Shown: positions 1 through 9,335, counted from the stretch's first letter. The stretch: DNA of 64,000 bases from RUG11237 sp050874665 (GCA_050874665.1 JBNMLC010000002.1:242572-306571); one strand, 5' to 3'. Numbers and translations are program-made. The notes: generated by a model from the sequence alone, not told the origin.

Positions 1-1674
1 TCTGGGTTAAGAGCAAGCCAGGACGCCTTGAATACAACAGCACACAATCTGTCTAATATAGATACACCGGGCTATGTAAGACAGCAGATTTTGCAAGCGG
101 ATAAAACCTATACAACGATTGGTAAGGCATCCATTAGCAACATGCAGGTGGGACTTGGTGTTGATTTGACAGATGTGCGTCAGGTAAGAGATATTTTTTT
201 AGATCAGCAGTATCGTAAAGAAGCAGGTCGTTCTGCATATTATCAGGCATGTTACGAAGCAGCCTATGAAACGGAAAGCTTTTTTCATGAATTAGAGGGA
301 GAAACATTTCAAGATTGCTTAAATGGTCTTTGGCAGTCTGTGTCAGAACTATCTAAGGAACCGGAGAGCAAAGTAAATAAAGAATATTTTGTTTTAAAGG
401 CAAGTGAATTTTTAAAACGTTCTACTGCGGTTTATGACAGCCTGTGCGGATATCAGGACAATCTAAATAAACAGGTCGTAAGCAAGATTGATAAAATCAA
501 TGCACTGGGACAAACCATTAAATATTGCAATGACAAAATTGTCGGAGTAGAACTGGCAGGGATAGAGGAAGCGAATGATTATCGTGATGCAAGAAACCAA
601 GCCTTAGACGAGCTTGCAGAACTTGCTAATATATCATATGAAACGGACGCAGATGGTTTTGTTACTGTGAAACTGGAAGGTTCTCAGTTTGTAACACGTG
701 ATACAGTAAATAAAATGAGCTATACAACGGACAGCATTACGGGATTTTATACACCGGTATGGAAACACGAGGGGAATGCAGCGGTATTTGACTTGTCTTT
801 GGAAATCTCTACGGAAAATGATACGAATGTAGGTTCCTTAAAGGCAATTTTGATGGCAAGAGGTGACCATAGGGCTAATTACACAGATATTGAAGCACTC
901 AATCAGGCTGTAGCAGATGGAACCATGACAAAAGAACAGGCAGCGGAAGCTTATAACAAAAATATCGGGTATTCTGTTGTAATGAAAACAATGGCAGAAT
1001 TTGACCAGATGGTGCATGGAATTGTTACGATGATTAATGATACTCTCTGTATGGATGAGTATGCGGATGGCAATGGACCAAGTACAGAGCTTTTCATTCG
1101 TATTGGGCAGCTAGAAAGATATCAAAAAGATGATAACGGCAATTATATGTTGGATGCAAACGGATATTATATCCCGATTGATGAGGAAAATCACCTGACA
1201 GATGCAAAAGGAAATTATTTAGCAATCGGTGAAGGCGCTTCAGCTTATAATAATTTATATACCGTGGGAAATCTAATGATTAATCCGGCAATTTTAGCTA
1301 ACAGCGGATTATTAGAATTCCAAAAGAACAATGGACAGACGGATTACAATATGGCAGAGATTATGATACAGAAATGGAATGGAGAATTTGCTACATTGAA
1401 TCCTACGGAAGAAAATAAAATGAATTTTTCCACCTACTATACTGGTTTTATGGATTCTTTATCTAATACCATTAGTGTATATCAGGGAATCGCAGAAGGT
1501 CAGGAAATCATGGCAAATAAAGTGGATTCTGCAAGGCAGGAAATTATGGGGGTGGCTTCCGATGAAGAACTCTCTAATATGATTCGTTTTCAAAATGCGT
1601 ATAACGCGTCATCAAGATATATTAATGTAGTAAATGAAATGTTAGAACATTTATTAAATTCACTGGGAGCATAA
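1..1674 (+). CDS. flgK: Flagellar hook-associated protein 1 (FlgK), 5' partial
   Basis: The reading frame is open from base 1, and the TTG at 28 is internal. The true start lies left of the window, so the 557 residues seen are a C-terminal majority. FlgK is the first hook-filament junction protein, exported through the flagellar type III apparatus. The N-terminal rod/hook signature (ALNTTAHNLSNIDTPGYVRQ) and the C-terminal helix (NMIRFQNAYNASSRYINVVNEML) are both clear. The middle part is poorly conserved. A second full-length FlgK follows after 14 bp and flgL after that, so the three form one operon. Assignment to the FlgK family is secure. Which of the two copies is the main HAP1 cannot be told. 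Confidence 0.93.
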   Translation, partial: SGLRASQDALNTTAHNLSNIDTPGYVRQQILQADKTYTTIGKASISNMQVGLGVDLTDVRQVRDIFLDQQYRKEAGRSAYYQACYEAAYETESFFHELEGETFQDCLNGLWQSVSELSKEPESKVNKEYFVLKASEFLKRSTAVYDSLCGYQDNLNKQVVSKIDKINALGQTIKYCNDKIVGVELAGIEEANDYRDARNQALDELAELANISYETDADGFVTVKLEGSQFVTRDTVNKMSYTTDSITGFYTPVWKHEGNAAVFDLSLEISTENDTNVGSLKAILMARGDHRANYTDIEALNQAVADGTMTKEQAAEAYNKNIGYSVVMKTMAEFDQMVHGIVTMINDTLCMDEYADGNGPSTELFIRIGQLERYQKDDNGNYMLDANGYYIPIDEENHLTDAKGNYLAIGEGASAYNNLYTVGNLMINPAILANSGLLEFQKNNGQTDYNMAEIMIQKWNGEFATLNPTEENKMNFSTYYTGFMDSLSNTISVYQGIAEGQEIMANKVDSARQEIMGVASDEELSNMIRFQNAYNASSRYINVVNEMLEHLLNSLGA

Positions 1675-1688
1675 TGAGGAGGTAACAT

Positions 1689-3518
1689 ATGGCATCTACA
1701 TTTTATGGACTGCAGATTGCATATTCAGGTTTAAATGCATATCAGGCAGCGTTAAATACAACAGGACATAATATTTCAAACGTGGAAACAAAAGGATATT
1801 CTCGTCAGTACATAAACCAGACGGCTGCAGATGCATTGCGTACATATACACGCGCCGGAATGCAGGGCGGTGGTGTTACAGTGACTGGAATTGATCAGAT
1901 GAGGGATATCTATTATGACTATAAATATTGGGATAACAGTGCGAGATTAGGGGAAAAAAGTGTACAGTACTATTATTCTCTTCAGATTGAAAATTATTTT
2001 AAAGGAAGCACGGTCAGCGATGATGTTGCGGCTGCAGATGATTTTTCCGCAATGTTCACAAATTTATTTAAGTCATTAGAGGAAGTAAGAAAGACACCAT
2101 CAGATACTTCCTTTCGAAATCAGTTTATAAGCACGGCACAGAGCTTTGCCGAATATTTCAATACGACTTATACAAACCTGCAAAGGTTACAAGAGGATTG
2201 CAACTTAGAAATCAAGGCAAGAGCGAGTAAGATTAATTCTATCTCAGAACAGATTGCATCCTTAAATAAACAGATTAATGTAATTGAAAGTGGCGGAAAC
2301 AAGGCAAATGATTTGAGAGATAAAAGGGCATTACTTATTGATGAGCTTTCTGCGATTGTGCCTACAGAAATTGAAGAAATTCCTATTACAGACAGCAATA
2401 ACCCGGATAGAAATACAGGATTAAATACATATGTAGTAAGAATTGCCGGACAGACTCTGGTGAATGGTACAGATTATAATACATTGCTTATAAAACCTCG
2501 AGATGCAAAAAGTGCATTGAATCAGACAGACGTACAGGGGCTGTATGATCTTGAGTGGAGTAATGGCTTGGAATTTAGTTCCAGTAACGCGCAAATGGGT
2601 GGGGAACTTAAAGCGTTATTTGATATCCGAGATGGCAATAACAAAGAAAATTTCCAGGGAACAATTCAATCCATAGATCAGGCGGCACATACATTTACTA
2701 TTTCGGCAGACAGTGTGCCGGAGGCGTATAAATCTGTTTATGGCGTTAATCTTCCGGAAGAGGGAATTATTACGGTGAATAATGTAAAATTATCCTATGA
2801 TAGTTTCACATTGAATGATGATGGAAGTTATACATTTCATTTAACAGAAGAAAGCAGTGGAATCTCTCCGTCCCTTGTAGGGGCAAAAGCGGCAGTTGGC
2901 GAAAGCGTAGATTATATGGGAATACCATATTATATGTCCCAGCTTAATGAGTTTGTGAGAAAATTTGCAGAAACCTTCAATAACATTCATGAAGGTAACG
3001 AGGACTTAAATGGAAATAAAGTAGGTTATTTCTTTACGGGCATTGATCCGGTAGATGGAACAGAATTAGAGTTTGATGAAAAAGTCGGAACTGGAACGGA
3101 CAGTTATTATCGCCTGACAGCGGCTAATTTTACAGTGAAAGATGAATATTTAAAAGATTCAAGCCGTTTAGCAACCACTGGAATCATTAGTGAAGGTGTG
3201 GAACAAATTGATGTGTTAGAAAAACTGTCAAGTATCAAGGATATTCCGAAATTCTTTAATGGAGGTACCGCCGGAGAATTTTTGGAGTGTATTCTTACAG
3301 ATGTCGCATTAGATACACAGACAGCAAAAACATTAAGTGCTAACTATGAAGAAATCGGTAAAATGATTGAGCAGCAAAGACTGTCTATTTCAGGTGTGGA
3401 TAATGATGAGGAAGCATTGAATCTTGTAAAATATCAGAACGCATATAATTTGTCAGCTAAAATGATGTCTGTTTTAACAGAAATATATGACAGGCTGATT
3501 CTTGAAACGGGAGTATAA
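1689..3518 (+). CDS. flgK: Flagellar hook-associated protein 1 (FlgK), second copy
   Basis: A 609-residue FlgK starting at ATG 1689 after a strong AGGAGG Shine-Dalgarno. The N terminus (GLNAYQAALNTTGHNISNVE, then TKGYSRQ) is the canonical flagellar rod/hook-associated motif, and the C terminus (NLVKYQNAYNLSAKMMSVL) is the FlgK C-terminal helix that packs in D0. A long variable centre, roughly residues 240-500, corresponds to the surface domains. It is a paralogue of the truncated gene upstream, from which it has diverged widely outside the termini. It sits directly before flgL, the usual flgK-flgL order. Either two junction rings are built or one copy has a specialised role; sequence alone does not decide. 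Confidence 0.95.
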   Translation: MASTFYGLQIAYSGLNAYQAALNTTGHNISNVETKGYSRQYINQTAADALRTYTRAGMQGGGVTVTGIDQMRDIYYDYKYWDNSARLGEKSVQYYYSLQIENYFKGSTVSDDVAAADDFSAMFTNLFKSLEEVRKTPSDTSFRNQFISTAQSFAEYFNTTYTNLQRLQEDCNLEIKARASKINSISEQIASLNKQINVIESGGNKANDLRDKRALLIDELSAIVPTEIEEIPITDSNNPDRNTGLNTYVVRIAGQTLVNGTDYNTLLIKPRDAKSALNQTDVQGLYDLEWSNGLEFSSSNAQMGGELKALFDIRDGNNKENFQGTIQSIDQAAHTFTISADSVPEAYKSVYGVNLPEEGIITVNNVKLSYDSFTLNDDGSYTFHLTEESSGISPSLVGAKAAVGESVDYMGIPYYMSQLNEFVRKFAETFNNIHEGNEDLNGNKVGYFFTGIDPVDGTELEFDEKVGTGTDSYYRLTAANFTVKDEYLKDSSRLATTGIISEGVEQIDVLEKLSSIKDIPKFFNGGTAGEFLECILTDVALDTQTAKTLSANYEEIGKMIEQQRLSISGVDNDEEALNLVKYQNAYNLSAKMMSVLTEIYDRLILETGV

Positions 3519-3535
3519 GACGAGGAGGTAATCAA

Positions 3536-5359
3536 ATGGGGATTAGAATAACCAACAGCATGGTAACAAGAAATGCCATGACAAATATAAATTTTAATAA
3601 AACATCCATGAGTTCACTAAATACACAGATGACCACGCAAAAAAAGATATCAAGACCTTCTGATGATCCGGTTGTGGCTATTCGAGCATTAAGATTACGT
3701 AATAACTTAAACGAAATCAACCAATACTATGAAAGAAATATTCCGGATGCAGAATCATGGTTAGATTTAACGAACGATGCGTTGACTAATATTTCTGGTG
3801 TTATGCAGACGATGTATGAAAAATGTGAACAGGCTGCCAATGGTCAGAACACTACGGAAGACAGACAAATTATATTGAAGGAGCTGCAAAATCTTTCTTC
3901 CCAGATTTATGCGGAGGCAAATTCTGATTACGCAGGAAGAACTTTGCTCAGCGGATATTACACAAATAAAGATGTGGTATTTCCGGCAGATAATGATGAT
4001 GCACATTATCGCATTTCAGAAACTCTTTCAGCATCGGATATTACAAAAATGACTTATATTACGAATAAATTTGAGTTTGACCCAAGTAATCCGACAATTC
4101 AGGATGCAGCGAATATGCCGGCAGACTGCGATGTAACGAGAATCCGTCTTGCATATGATGCATTAAATTATGATTCTACCAATACAGCCATGAAATTAGA
4201 ATACAGAAAAATAGCAACAGGTTTTTCTTCCAGCAGAGGAACAGATGGAACGGCAACAATTTCCCCAACGGGTTATAAAATTAAAACCACATCGAATGAT
4301 GATGGAACAAAAGAAGTAGTAGTAAATGGAAATCAGAAATTTAAAATTGATAAGACAGGTCGTGTAATTGCAGATGCAAACAATGATGGAAGTGTAAGTA
4401 TAAAGTATAATTCCAACGGAAATATTGAGACAACGATAAAGAATACTTCTCTAAGCGAAGGCTTGAATGGGGCATCGAATACAAGCATCACCATTGAAAC
4501 GACTGTAGCAGGAAGACAGGTAGGAGATATGATAGCTACCTATGAAATGAATGTTGAAATGACTAGTATGGCAAATGATGAAGATGCAGCATATACGGTT
4601 TTTAATGGAAACAATCATATCAAATGTATTGCAGAAACCGGAGAACTGATTCTAGATGATACGGCAGTAAAAGAATTACAGAAACTTAATGACATAAATG
4701 GAAAAGAACCGATTACATTTACTTATGAAAAAACAGGGTTTGACCGTTATGAATTAAAGCCGGAGCAATACTTTGATTGTGTGGATTTAACAGATCCTGC
4801 AGATCCGGTTACACATGTAAAACAGTCTGCAGATATTAAATATTTAATCAGCTTTAATCAGGAGTTAAAGGTAAATACAGAAGCGAGTGATGCATTTAAT
4901 CATGATACCAACAGAGATGTAGAAGAATTAATCGAAATGATTAGTGCATCGTTGAAAGCAGACGAAGTAGTTAGTAAGATTGAAAGTATGTTAGAAGATA
5001 GTAGTTACTCCGGACAGAAAGCAAAATTAGAAACAATGTTAGATGCGGCAAAAAGACAGAGTGATATAGCAAACGAAAAGGTTAGGAAAGCATACTCACA
5101 GGGAGTGGGAAATTTTCAGAAGTACTTAGAAAAAATCAACACACAGATTACAGATGTGGGAAGCCGTCAGAACCGCCTTGCTATTGTAGAAACAAGAATG
5201 GAAGAACAGCAGTATAATTTTAAAGAATTAAAATCAAGAAACGAAGATAAGGATATTGAAGATATTATGATTGAGTACCAGTCGGCATATAGTGCATATC
5301 AGGCGTCTTTGAGCGCTACAGCTAAGCTTTCACAGAATACCTTATTAAACTTCTTATAA
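3536..5359 (+). CDS. flgL: Flagellar hook-associated protein 3 (FlgL)
   Basis: A 607-residue flagellin-like protein that forms the second hook-filament junction layer. The N-terminal signature (MGIRITNSMVTRNAMTNIN, followed by KKISRPSDDPVVAIRALRLR) and the C-terminal helix (IMIEYQSAYSAYQASLSAT) are diagnostic of FlgL. Typical FlgL is about 300 residues. The extra length is a central insertion, about residues 170-480, rich in Thr, Asn and Asp and beta-like, probably a surface-exposed D2-type domain. It follows flgK by 17 bp with a GAGGAGGT Shine-Dalgarno and is followed by a weak hairpin at 5390-5414, so it is probably the last gene of the junction-protein operon, with read-through to fliW possible. 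Confidence 0.93.
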   Translation: MGIRITNSMVTRNAMTNINFNKTSMSSLNTQMTTQKKISRPSDDPVVAIRALRLRNNLNEINQYYERNIPDAESWLDLTNDALTNISGVMQTMYEKCEQAANGQNTTEDRQIILKELQNLSSQIYAEANSDYAGRTLLSGYYTNKDVVFPADNDDAHYRISETLSASDITKMTYITNKFEFDPSNPTIQDAANMPADCDVTRIRLAYDALNYDSTNTAMKLEYRKIATGFSSSRGTDGTATISPTGYKIKTTSNDDGTKEVVVNGNQKFKIDKTGRVIADANNDGSVSIKYNSNGNIETTIKNTSLSEGLNGASNTSITIETTVAGRQVGDMIATYEMNVEMTSMANDEDAAYTVFNGNNHIKCIAETGELILDDTAVKELQKLNDINGKEPITFTYEKTGFDRYELKPEQYFDCVDLTDPADPVTHVKQSADIKYLISFNQELKVNTEASDAFNHDTNRDVEELIEMISASLKADEVVSKIESMLEDSSYSGQKAKLETMLDAAKRQSDIANEKVRKAYSQGVGNFQKYLEKINTQITDVGSRQNRLAIVETRMEEQQYNFKELKSRNEDKDIEDIMIEYQSAYSAYQASLSATAKLSQNTLLNFL

Positions 5360-5389
5360 GGATAAGAGAATCATAATATCATAATTTGT

Positions 5390-5414
5390 AGGGGCGGCTT
5401 TATGGGACGCCCCT
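5390..5414 (+). terminator. Weak hairpin between flgL and fliW
   Basis: A 7-bp GC-rich stem (AGGGGCG 5390-5396 with CGCCCCT 5408-5414), an 11-nt loop and only a short T tract. It may attenuate rather than end transcription, because the fliW Shine-Dalgarno follows within 10 nt. Confidence 0.5.
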
Positions 5415-5433
5415 TTCATAAAGGAGAAGAAAT

Positions 5434-5892
5434 ATGTCAGTAAATACAAAAATGTTTGGAGAAATTGAAATTGAAAAAGAAAAAATCATCACATTTGATA
5501 AGGGATTGATTGGACTTCCTAATTTAAAAAAATTTGCATTGATTACGGATTTAGAAGCAAAAGACAGCAAAATCCAGTGGCTTCAGTCTTTAGATGAGCC
5601 TTCCATGACACTTCCTGTTATTAATCCGTACGAAATTTTAGATGAGTATAATCCTGTAGTAGAAGATGAATTATTAAATTCATTGGGAGAATTTAAAGAA
5701 GAAGATTTAATGCTTATGGTAACGATTCGTGTGCCGGAAGATATTACTCAAATGAGTATAAATTTAAAGGGACCAATTGTCATAAATGTAGAGACTAAAA
5801 AAGGATGTCAGATTATTGTGGAAGATGATATGCAGGTAAGGTTCCCGGTATATGATATTTTGAAAGAAAAGAAAGAAAAGGGAGGAAAATAG
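5434..5892 (+). CDS. fliW: Flagellar assembly factor FliW
   Basis: A 152-residue FliW, normal family length. FliW binds unassembled flagellin in the cytoplasm and, when freed by flagellin export, binds and inhibits CsrA. It therefore couples flagellin translation to secretion, as worked out in Bacillus subtilis. Family features seen are the N-terminal VNTKMFGEIEIEKEKIITF strand region, a GLIGLPNLKKF segment, and the later WLQSLDEPSMTLPVINPY block. It starts after an AAAGGAGAAG Shine-Dalgarno and is separated from csrA by a single base, so the two regulators are co-transcribed and probably translationally coupled. Both predicted RNA targets (the flaG and flagellin leaders) lie within the next 5 kb. 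Confidence 0.95.
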   Translation: MSVNTKMFGEIEIEKEKIITFDKGLIGLPNLKKFALITDLEAKDSKIQWLQSLDEPSMTLPVINPYEILDEYNPVVEDELLNSLGEFKEEDLMLMVTIRVPEDITQMSINLKGPIVINVETKKGCQIIVEDDMQVRFPVYDILKEKKEKGGK

Positions 5893-5893
5893 A

Positions 5894-6115
5894 ATGCTTG
5901 CATTATCCAGAAAAACAGGGGAATCTATTGTAATTGATAATGATATAGAGGTTACTATACTTGAAATCAAAGGAGATCAGATTAAACTGGGAATCAAAGC
6001 ACCAAAATCAATTCCAGTATATCGAAAGGAAATCTTTGCCCAGATTCAGGAAGAAAATATGAATGCATTTGCTGAAGAATCCGGATTAGAGGCGCTGAAA
6101 AATATGAGAAAATAA
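5894..6115 (+). CDS. csrA: Carbon storage/translational regulator CsrA
   Basis: A 73-residue RNA-binding homodimer. It begins with the invariant MLALSRKTGESIVI and contains the strand IKLGIKAPKSIPVYRKEI, whose Arg is part of the RNA contact surface in CsrA homologues. CsrA of FliW-containing bacteria blocks flagellin translation by covering the Shine-Dalgarno. The gene is directly downstream of fliW. The C-terminal tail (about residues 48-73) is longer than in enterobacterial CsrA, as is usual in Firmicutes, where it provides the allosteric FliW contact. Two candidate binding hairpins, at 6204-6219 and 10075-10092, lie nearby. Confidence 0.96.
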   Translation: MLALSRKTGESIVIDNDIEVTILEIKGDQIKLGIKAPKSIPVYRKEIFAQIQEENMNAFAEESGLEALKNMRK

Positions 6116-6130
6116 ATATATAAATTCATC

Positions 6131-6157
6131 TTAATTTTTATTGAAATCAGCCGATAA
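6131..6157 (+). promoter_or_regulatory. Sigma-28 (SigD/FliA)-type promoter of flaG-fliD
   Basis: A GCCGATAA -10 element at 6150-6157 matches the flagellar sigma consensus. A weaker TTAA at 6131-6134 lies 15 nt upstream as -35. It sits in the 130-bp gap between csrA and flaG. Confidence 0.65.
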
Positions 6158-6203
6158 AAGATATAGATAACTAAAAATAATTATATAACAGTAAAAGAAA
6201 CTA

Positions 6204-6238
6204 GTACAAGGGAGTGTACCGGACGAAACATATGGAGG
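6204..6238 (+). promoter_or_regulatory. Candidate CsrA-binding hairpin plus Shine-Dalgarno in flaG leader
   Basis: GTACA (6204-6208) pairs with TGTAC (6215-6219) around the loop AGGGAG, putting GGA in the loop. The string ACAAGGGAGTGT closely follows the CsrA consensus core ACARGGAUGU. A second GGA is the flaG Shine-Dalgarno GGAGG (6234-6238), 23 nt downstream. This two-site arrangement resembles the hag leader of B. subtilis. The structure is seen in the sequence; binding is inferred. Confidence 0.6.
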
Positions 6239-6245
6239 TGTAAGT

Positions 6246-6632
6246 ATGAGTGACATTAACAATGTACAAGTGGGGGGAGCAGCTTATAATGAGGCTGGAA
6301 ACACGGTACAGACAGTGAAAGCGCAAAGAGTATCAGAAGCAAAGAAAAACGTTTCTGCAACAGGCGTGGAAGAAGAAAAAGGTAAAGATGCAGTTCAAAA
6401 TGGCTTTAATAAGAGTACGGTAAGAAATGCAATTAATATGGCGAATGATTCCTTGAAAGAGAATCGTACGTCTGCAAAATTTAAGTACCATGAAGCAACG
6501 AAACAAGTATCAATCAAGATTGTCGATGATGAAACTCAAGAAGTAATTAAAGAGATACCACCCGAAAAATCAATTGAAATGTTAGAAAAAATGTTGGAAT
6601 TGTCAGGGATACTGGTAGACGAAAAAAGGTAA
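6246..6632 (+). CDS. flaG: Flagellar protein FlaG
   Basis: A 128-residue protein with an unstructured N-terminal half and the conserved FlaG C-terminal domain (about residues 75-128). The domain is visible as AKFKYHEATKQVSIKIVDDE followed by EVIKEIPPEKSIEMLEKMLE. FlaG is found beside fliD in many bacteria and influences filament length; its exact role is unsettled. Its own sigma-28-like promoter and a CsrA-like leader precede it, and fliD follows after 24 bp, so flaG-fliD form a transcription unit that can be expressed late, with flagellin. Confidence 0.9.
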   Translation: MSDINNVQVGGAAYNEAGNTVQTVKAQRVSEAKKNVSATGVEEEKGKDAVQNGFNKSTVRNAINMANDSLKENRTSAKFKYHEATKQVSIKIVDDETQEVIKEIPPEKSIEMLEKMLELSGILVDEKR

Positions 6633-6656
6633 AATATAGGTTAGGAGGTAATTGTT

Positions 6657-8786
6657 ATGGCAGTTCGTATGACAGGTATGATTTCCGGACTCGATACGGA
6701 ATCGTTAATACAGACACTTGTAGAAGCCCAGCAATTAAAGAACAAAAAGACTGTAGATAAAAAAACCAAATTAGAATGGACACAAGACAAATGGAAAGAT
6801 TTAAATACAAAGCTATATTCTTTGTATACGACAGAATTAAATAAGCTTACATTGCAGAGTTCGTACTTAACTAAAAAAGCAAACGTAAGCGATGAAGGCA
6901 AAGTGCAAGTAAAGGCAGGTGCTACAGCGCCATTAGGCTCACAGAAAATAGAAATTTCTCAATTGGCATCATCGGGATATTTAACAGGTTCTGAATTAGA
7001 CTCGTCTATTAAAAAAACTTCGACATTGGCAGAGTTAGGGATTACAGGAAGTGCAACACTTAATCTTACGGTAGGCGATAAATCTACCTATATTGAAGTG
7101 GATGAATCCATGACAATTGCTGATTTTACAGCGAAACTTCAAAGCAGTGGCATTAATGCGAGCTATGATGAAAAAAATCATAGAATATTCATGAGTTCGA
7201 AACAGTCAGGACTGAGCAATGACTTTTCGCTGACAGCTTCTTCTGCTAATGGTTCAGATATTCTGAAAAAGACAGGTCTTGCAACTGATACAATATCAGA
7301 CGCTGACACGTTAGTATATAATACGTGGGCTCAAAATGCGGTTTATGCAGCGGATGGCTCTATTGATCATGCAGCAACAATTGCGGCAATTAAAGCAAAT
7401 TCGGCAACGGCAACGGCTATTGATGATGAAGTGGCAAAGAGGGTTGCCTCCTATACGGAACGAGTGAAAAGCCTTACAAGTAATACAGAGCAACTTACGG
7501 AAACGAATAAGACATTGACAGAAACCATTGATAAGAATCAGAAGACAATTTCTGATGTAAAGGATACAGATTCTTATAAAGAAATATTCTTATCAGATAT
7601 CTATTCAGAAGATAATTTAGAAGGAGCAAAAACAGGTCTGGAAAGTGAAATTGAAAGCTTGAAAGCTGCTATGGAAGCGGGAACCATTTCCGAAGAAGAA
7701 TATCAGAAAAATGTGGAAAAGAAAGAAACACAAAAGAGCCAGATAGAACAGGTGTTAAGTCTTCAGGAACAAAATAAGACATATACAGAGACAATTGCAG
7801 AGAATGAAAAAACAATTAGTGCTAATGAAACGGAACGTGATGAATTAAATGCTAAATTAGCCAATGATAATGCAGGCGTTATTTCAGAAGTAGAAGATGT
7901 TATGGTTGCAAAGGCTGACTATGCAGCACAGGTAGTAGCAGGAAAAATCGCTATAACAGGTTCTGCTACCAAAATTGACGCAAAGGATGCAGAGTTTACA
8001 TTAAATGATGCAAAATTTACATCCGATACGAATGAAACTACCGTAAACGGAATTACCTTAACACTGTCAGGAACAACGACAAGCCCTGTAACATTTACGT
8101 TAATCAATGACACGCAGGCAGTTTATGATACAATTAAGAATTTTGTGAACAAATATAACGAAATTTTAAAAGAAATGAATGAATTGTATTATGCCGATTC
8201 GTCCAGAGGTTATGATCCTTTATCTGATGATGAAAAGGATGCTATGACAGATTCTGAAATTGAAAAATGGGAAACTAAGATTAAAGATTCACTTCTTAGA
8301 AGGGACAATACCTTAGGTGGAATTATATCATCTATGAAAAGCTCGTTGCTGACGCCGGTAGAAGTTAATGGCAAAAGATACTCTTTATCCAGTTTTGGTG
8401 TTGGCAGCAGTTCTATTTATCTAGAAAGAGGATTATTACATATTCAAGGTGATGCGGACGATACGATGTACTCGAGTTCCACCAACAAACTGATGGCAGC
8501 GTTAGAAGATGATCCGGATACCGTGATGCAGGTATTCTCTGGCGTAGCTAAGAATTTGTACAAAACAATGCAGGATAAGATGAAGAAAACCAGTCTTAGC
8601 AGTGCATTGACATTTTACAATGATGTTTATATTAAGAATCAGCTTGTGGCATATAATAAACAGATTAGTAAGGACGAAAAAAAGCTTACGGAATTAGAGG
8701 ATAAGTATTACAAACAGTTTTCAGCAATGGAAACAGCATTGGCAAAATTACAGTCACAGCAAAATTCATTGTCTTCATATTTATAA
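6657..8786 (+). CDS. fliD: Flagellar filament cap protein FliD (HAP2)
   Basis: A 709-residue filament cap that folds exported flagellin monomers at the filament tip. The N terminus has the FliD_N signature (RMTGMISGLDTESLIQTLVE) and the C terminus the FliD_C region with a coiled coil (about residues 660-709, LAKLQSQQNSLSSYL). Usual FliD length is 450-550 residues. The excess is a helical, heptad-rich insertion around residues 260-420 (many Glu/Lys/Gln/Thr, for example LTETNKTLTETIDKNQ), flanked by surface-domain sequence. The AGGAGGT Shine-Dalgarno lies 7 nt from ATG 6657. A strong terminator-like stem at 8846-8882 separates it from fliS. Confidence 0.94.
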   Translation: MAVRMTGMISGLDTESLIQTLVEAQQLKNKKTVDKKTKLEWTQDKWKDLNTKLYSLYTTELNKLTLQSSYLTKKANVSDEGKVQVKAGATAPLGSQKIEISQLASSGYLTGSELDSSIKKTSTLAELGITGSATLNLTVGDKSTYIEVDESMTIADFTAKLQSSGINASYDEKNHRIFMSSKQSGLSNDFSLTASSANGSDILKKTGLATDTISDADTLVYNTWAQNAVYAADGSIDHAATIAAIKANSATATAIDDEVAKRVASYTERVKSLTSNTEQLTETNKTLTETIDKNQKTISDVKDTDSYKEIFLSDIYSEDNLEGAKTGLESEIESLKAAMEAGTISEEEYQKNVEKKETQKSQIEQVLSLQEQNKTYTETIAENEKTISANETERDELNAKLANDNAGVISEVEDVMVAKADYAAQVVAGKIAITGSATKIDAKDAEFTLNDAKFTSDTNETTVNGITLTLSGTTTSPVTFTLINDTQAVYDTIKNFVNKYNEILKEMNELYYADSSRGYDPLSDDEKDAMTDSEIEKWETKIKDSLLRRDNTLGGIISSMKSSLLTPVEVNGKRYSLSSFGVGSSSIYLERGLLHIQGDADDTMYSSSTNKLMAALEDDPDTVMQVFSGVAKNLYKTMQDKMKKTSLSSALTFYNDVYIKNQLVAYNKQISKDEKKLTELEDKYYKQFSAMETALAKLQSQQNSLSSYL

Positions 8787-8845
8787 AGACTAGTATAAAG
8801 ACCAGAAAAATTTGAAATAAAAAATACTATGATATAGAGACAGAA

Positions 8846-8882
8846 GAAAGGCTTCTTAACAATGGACTTTAAGAAGTCTTTC
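8846..8882 (+). terminator. Stem-loop between fliD and fliS
   Basis: A 14-bp stem (8846-8859 with 8869-8882, one G-T pair) with a 9-nt loop and a following TC-rich tract. It is likely an intrinsic terminator or an attenuator of the flaG-fliD unit. Confidence 0.7.
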
Positions 8883-8924
8883 TCTTACTAAAGCGATAAA
8901 AGAAAGAAGCATGGGAGGGTAAAT

Positions 8925-9302
8925 ATGGCAGTAAATGTAGCACAGATATATAAAAATAGTAAGGAACAGACAGCATCAAAGGAAGAAATTATCACTATGA
9001 TGTATGAAGGAGCAATTAAATTTTGTAATATAGCATCTACAGAGTTAGAATTGAAACATATGGAGAATGTCAATACAAATCTGAAAAAGGCACAGAGAAT
9101 TATAGAAGAACTGATATTGACACTGGATACGAGATATCCTGTATCAAAAGATTTTAAACAAGTGTATGAATATATTGTTGAACTTCTTGTGCAGGCAAAT
9201 ATCAAAAAGGATAAAGAATTGATGGAAAGAGCCTGCAATGAAATTCGTGGAATGCGAGATACTTGGCTGGAAGTAGTAAAAACTGCCAGAAGTACCAGGT
9301 AG
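8925..9302 (+). CDS. fliS: Flagellar secretion chaperone FliS
   Basis: A 125-residue all-helical export chaperone that binds the C terminus of flagellin and keeps it unpolymerised in the cytosol. Family features are the N-terminal YKNSKEQTASKEEIITMMYE block, the AIKFCNIA helix, and the central VNTNLKKAQRIIEELILTLD. It starts at ATG 8925 behind GGGAGGGT. It is followed after 33 bp by another small helical chaperone candidate and then by flagellin, an arrangement that fits chaperones being made just before their client. Confidence 0.95.
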   Translation: MAVNVAQIYKNSKEQTASKEEIITMMYEGAIKFCNIASTELELKHMENVNTNLKKAQRIIEELILTLDTRYPVSKDFKQVYEYIVELLVQANIKKDKELMERACNEIRGMRDTWLEVVKTARSTR

Positions 9303-9335
9303 TTAAGAAATATTTAGGCAGAAAAGAGGAAATAA

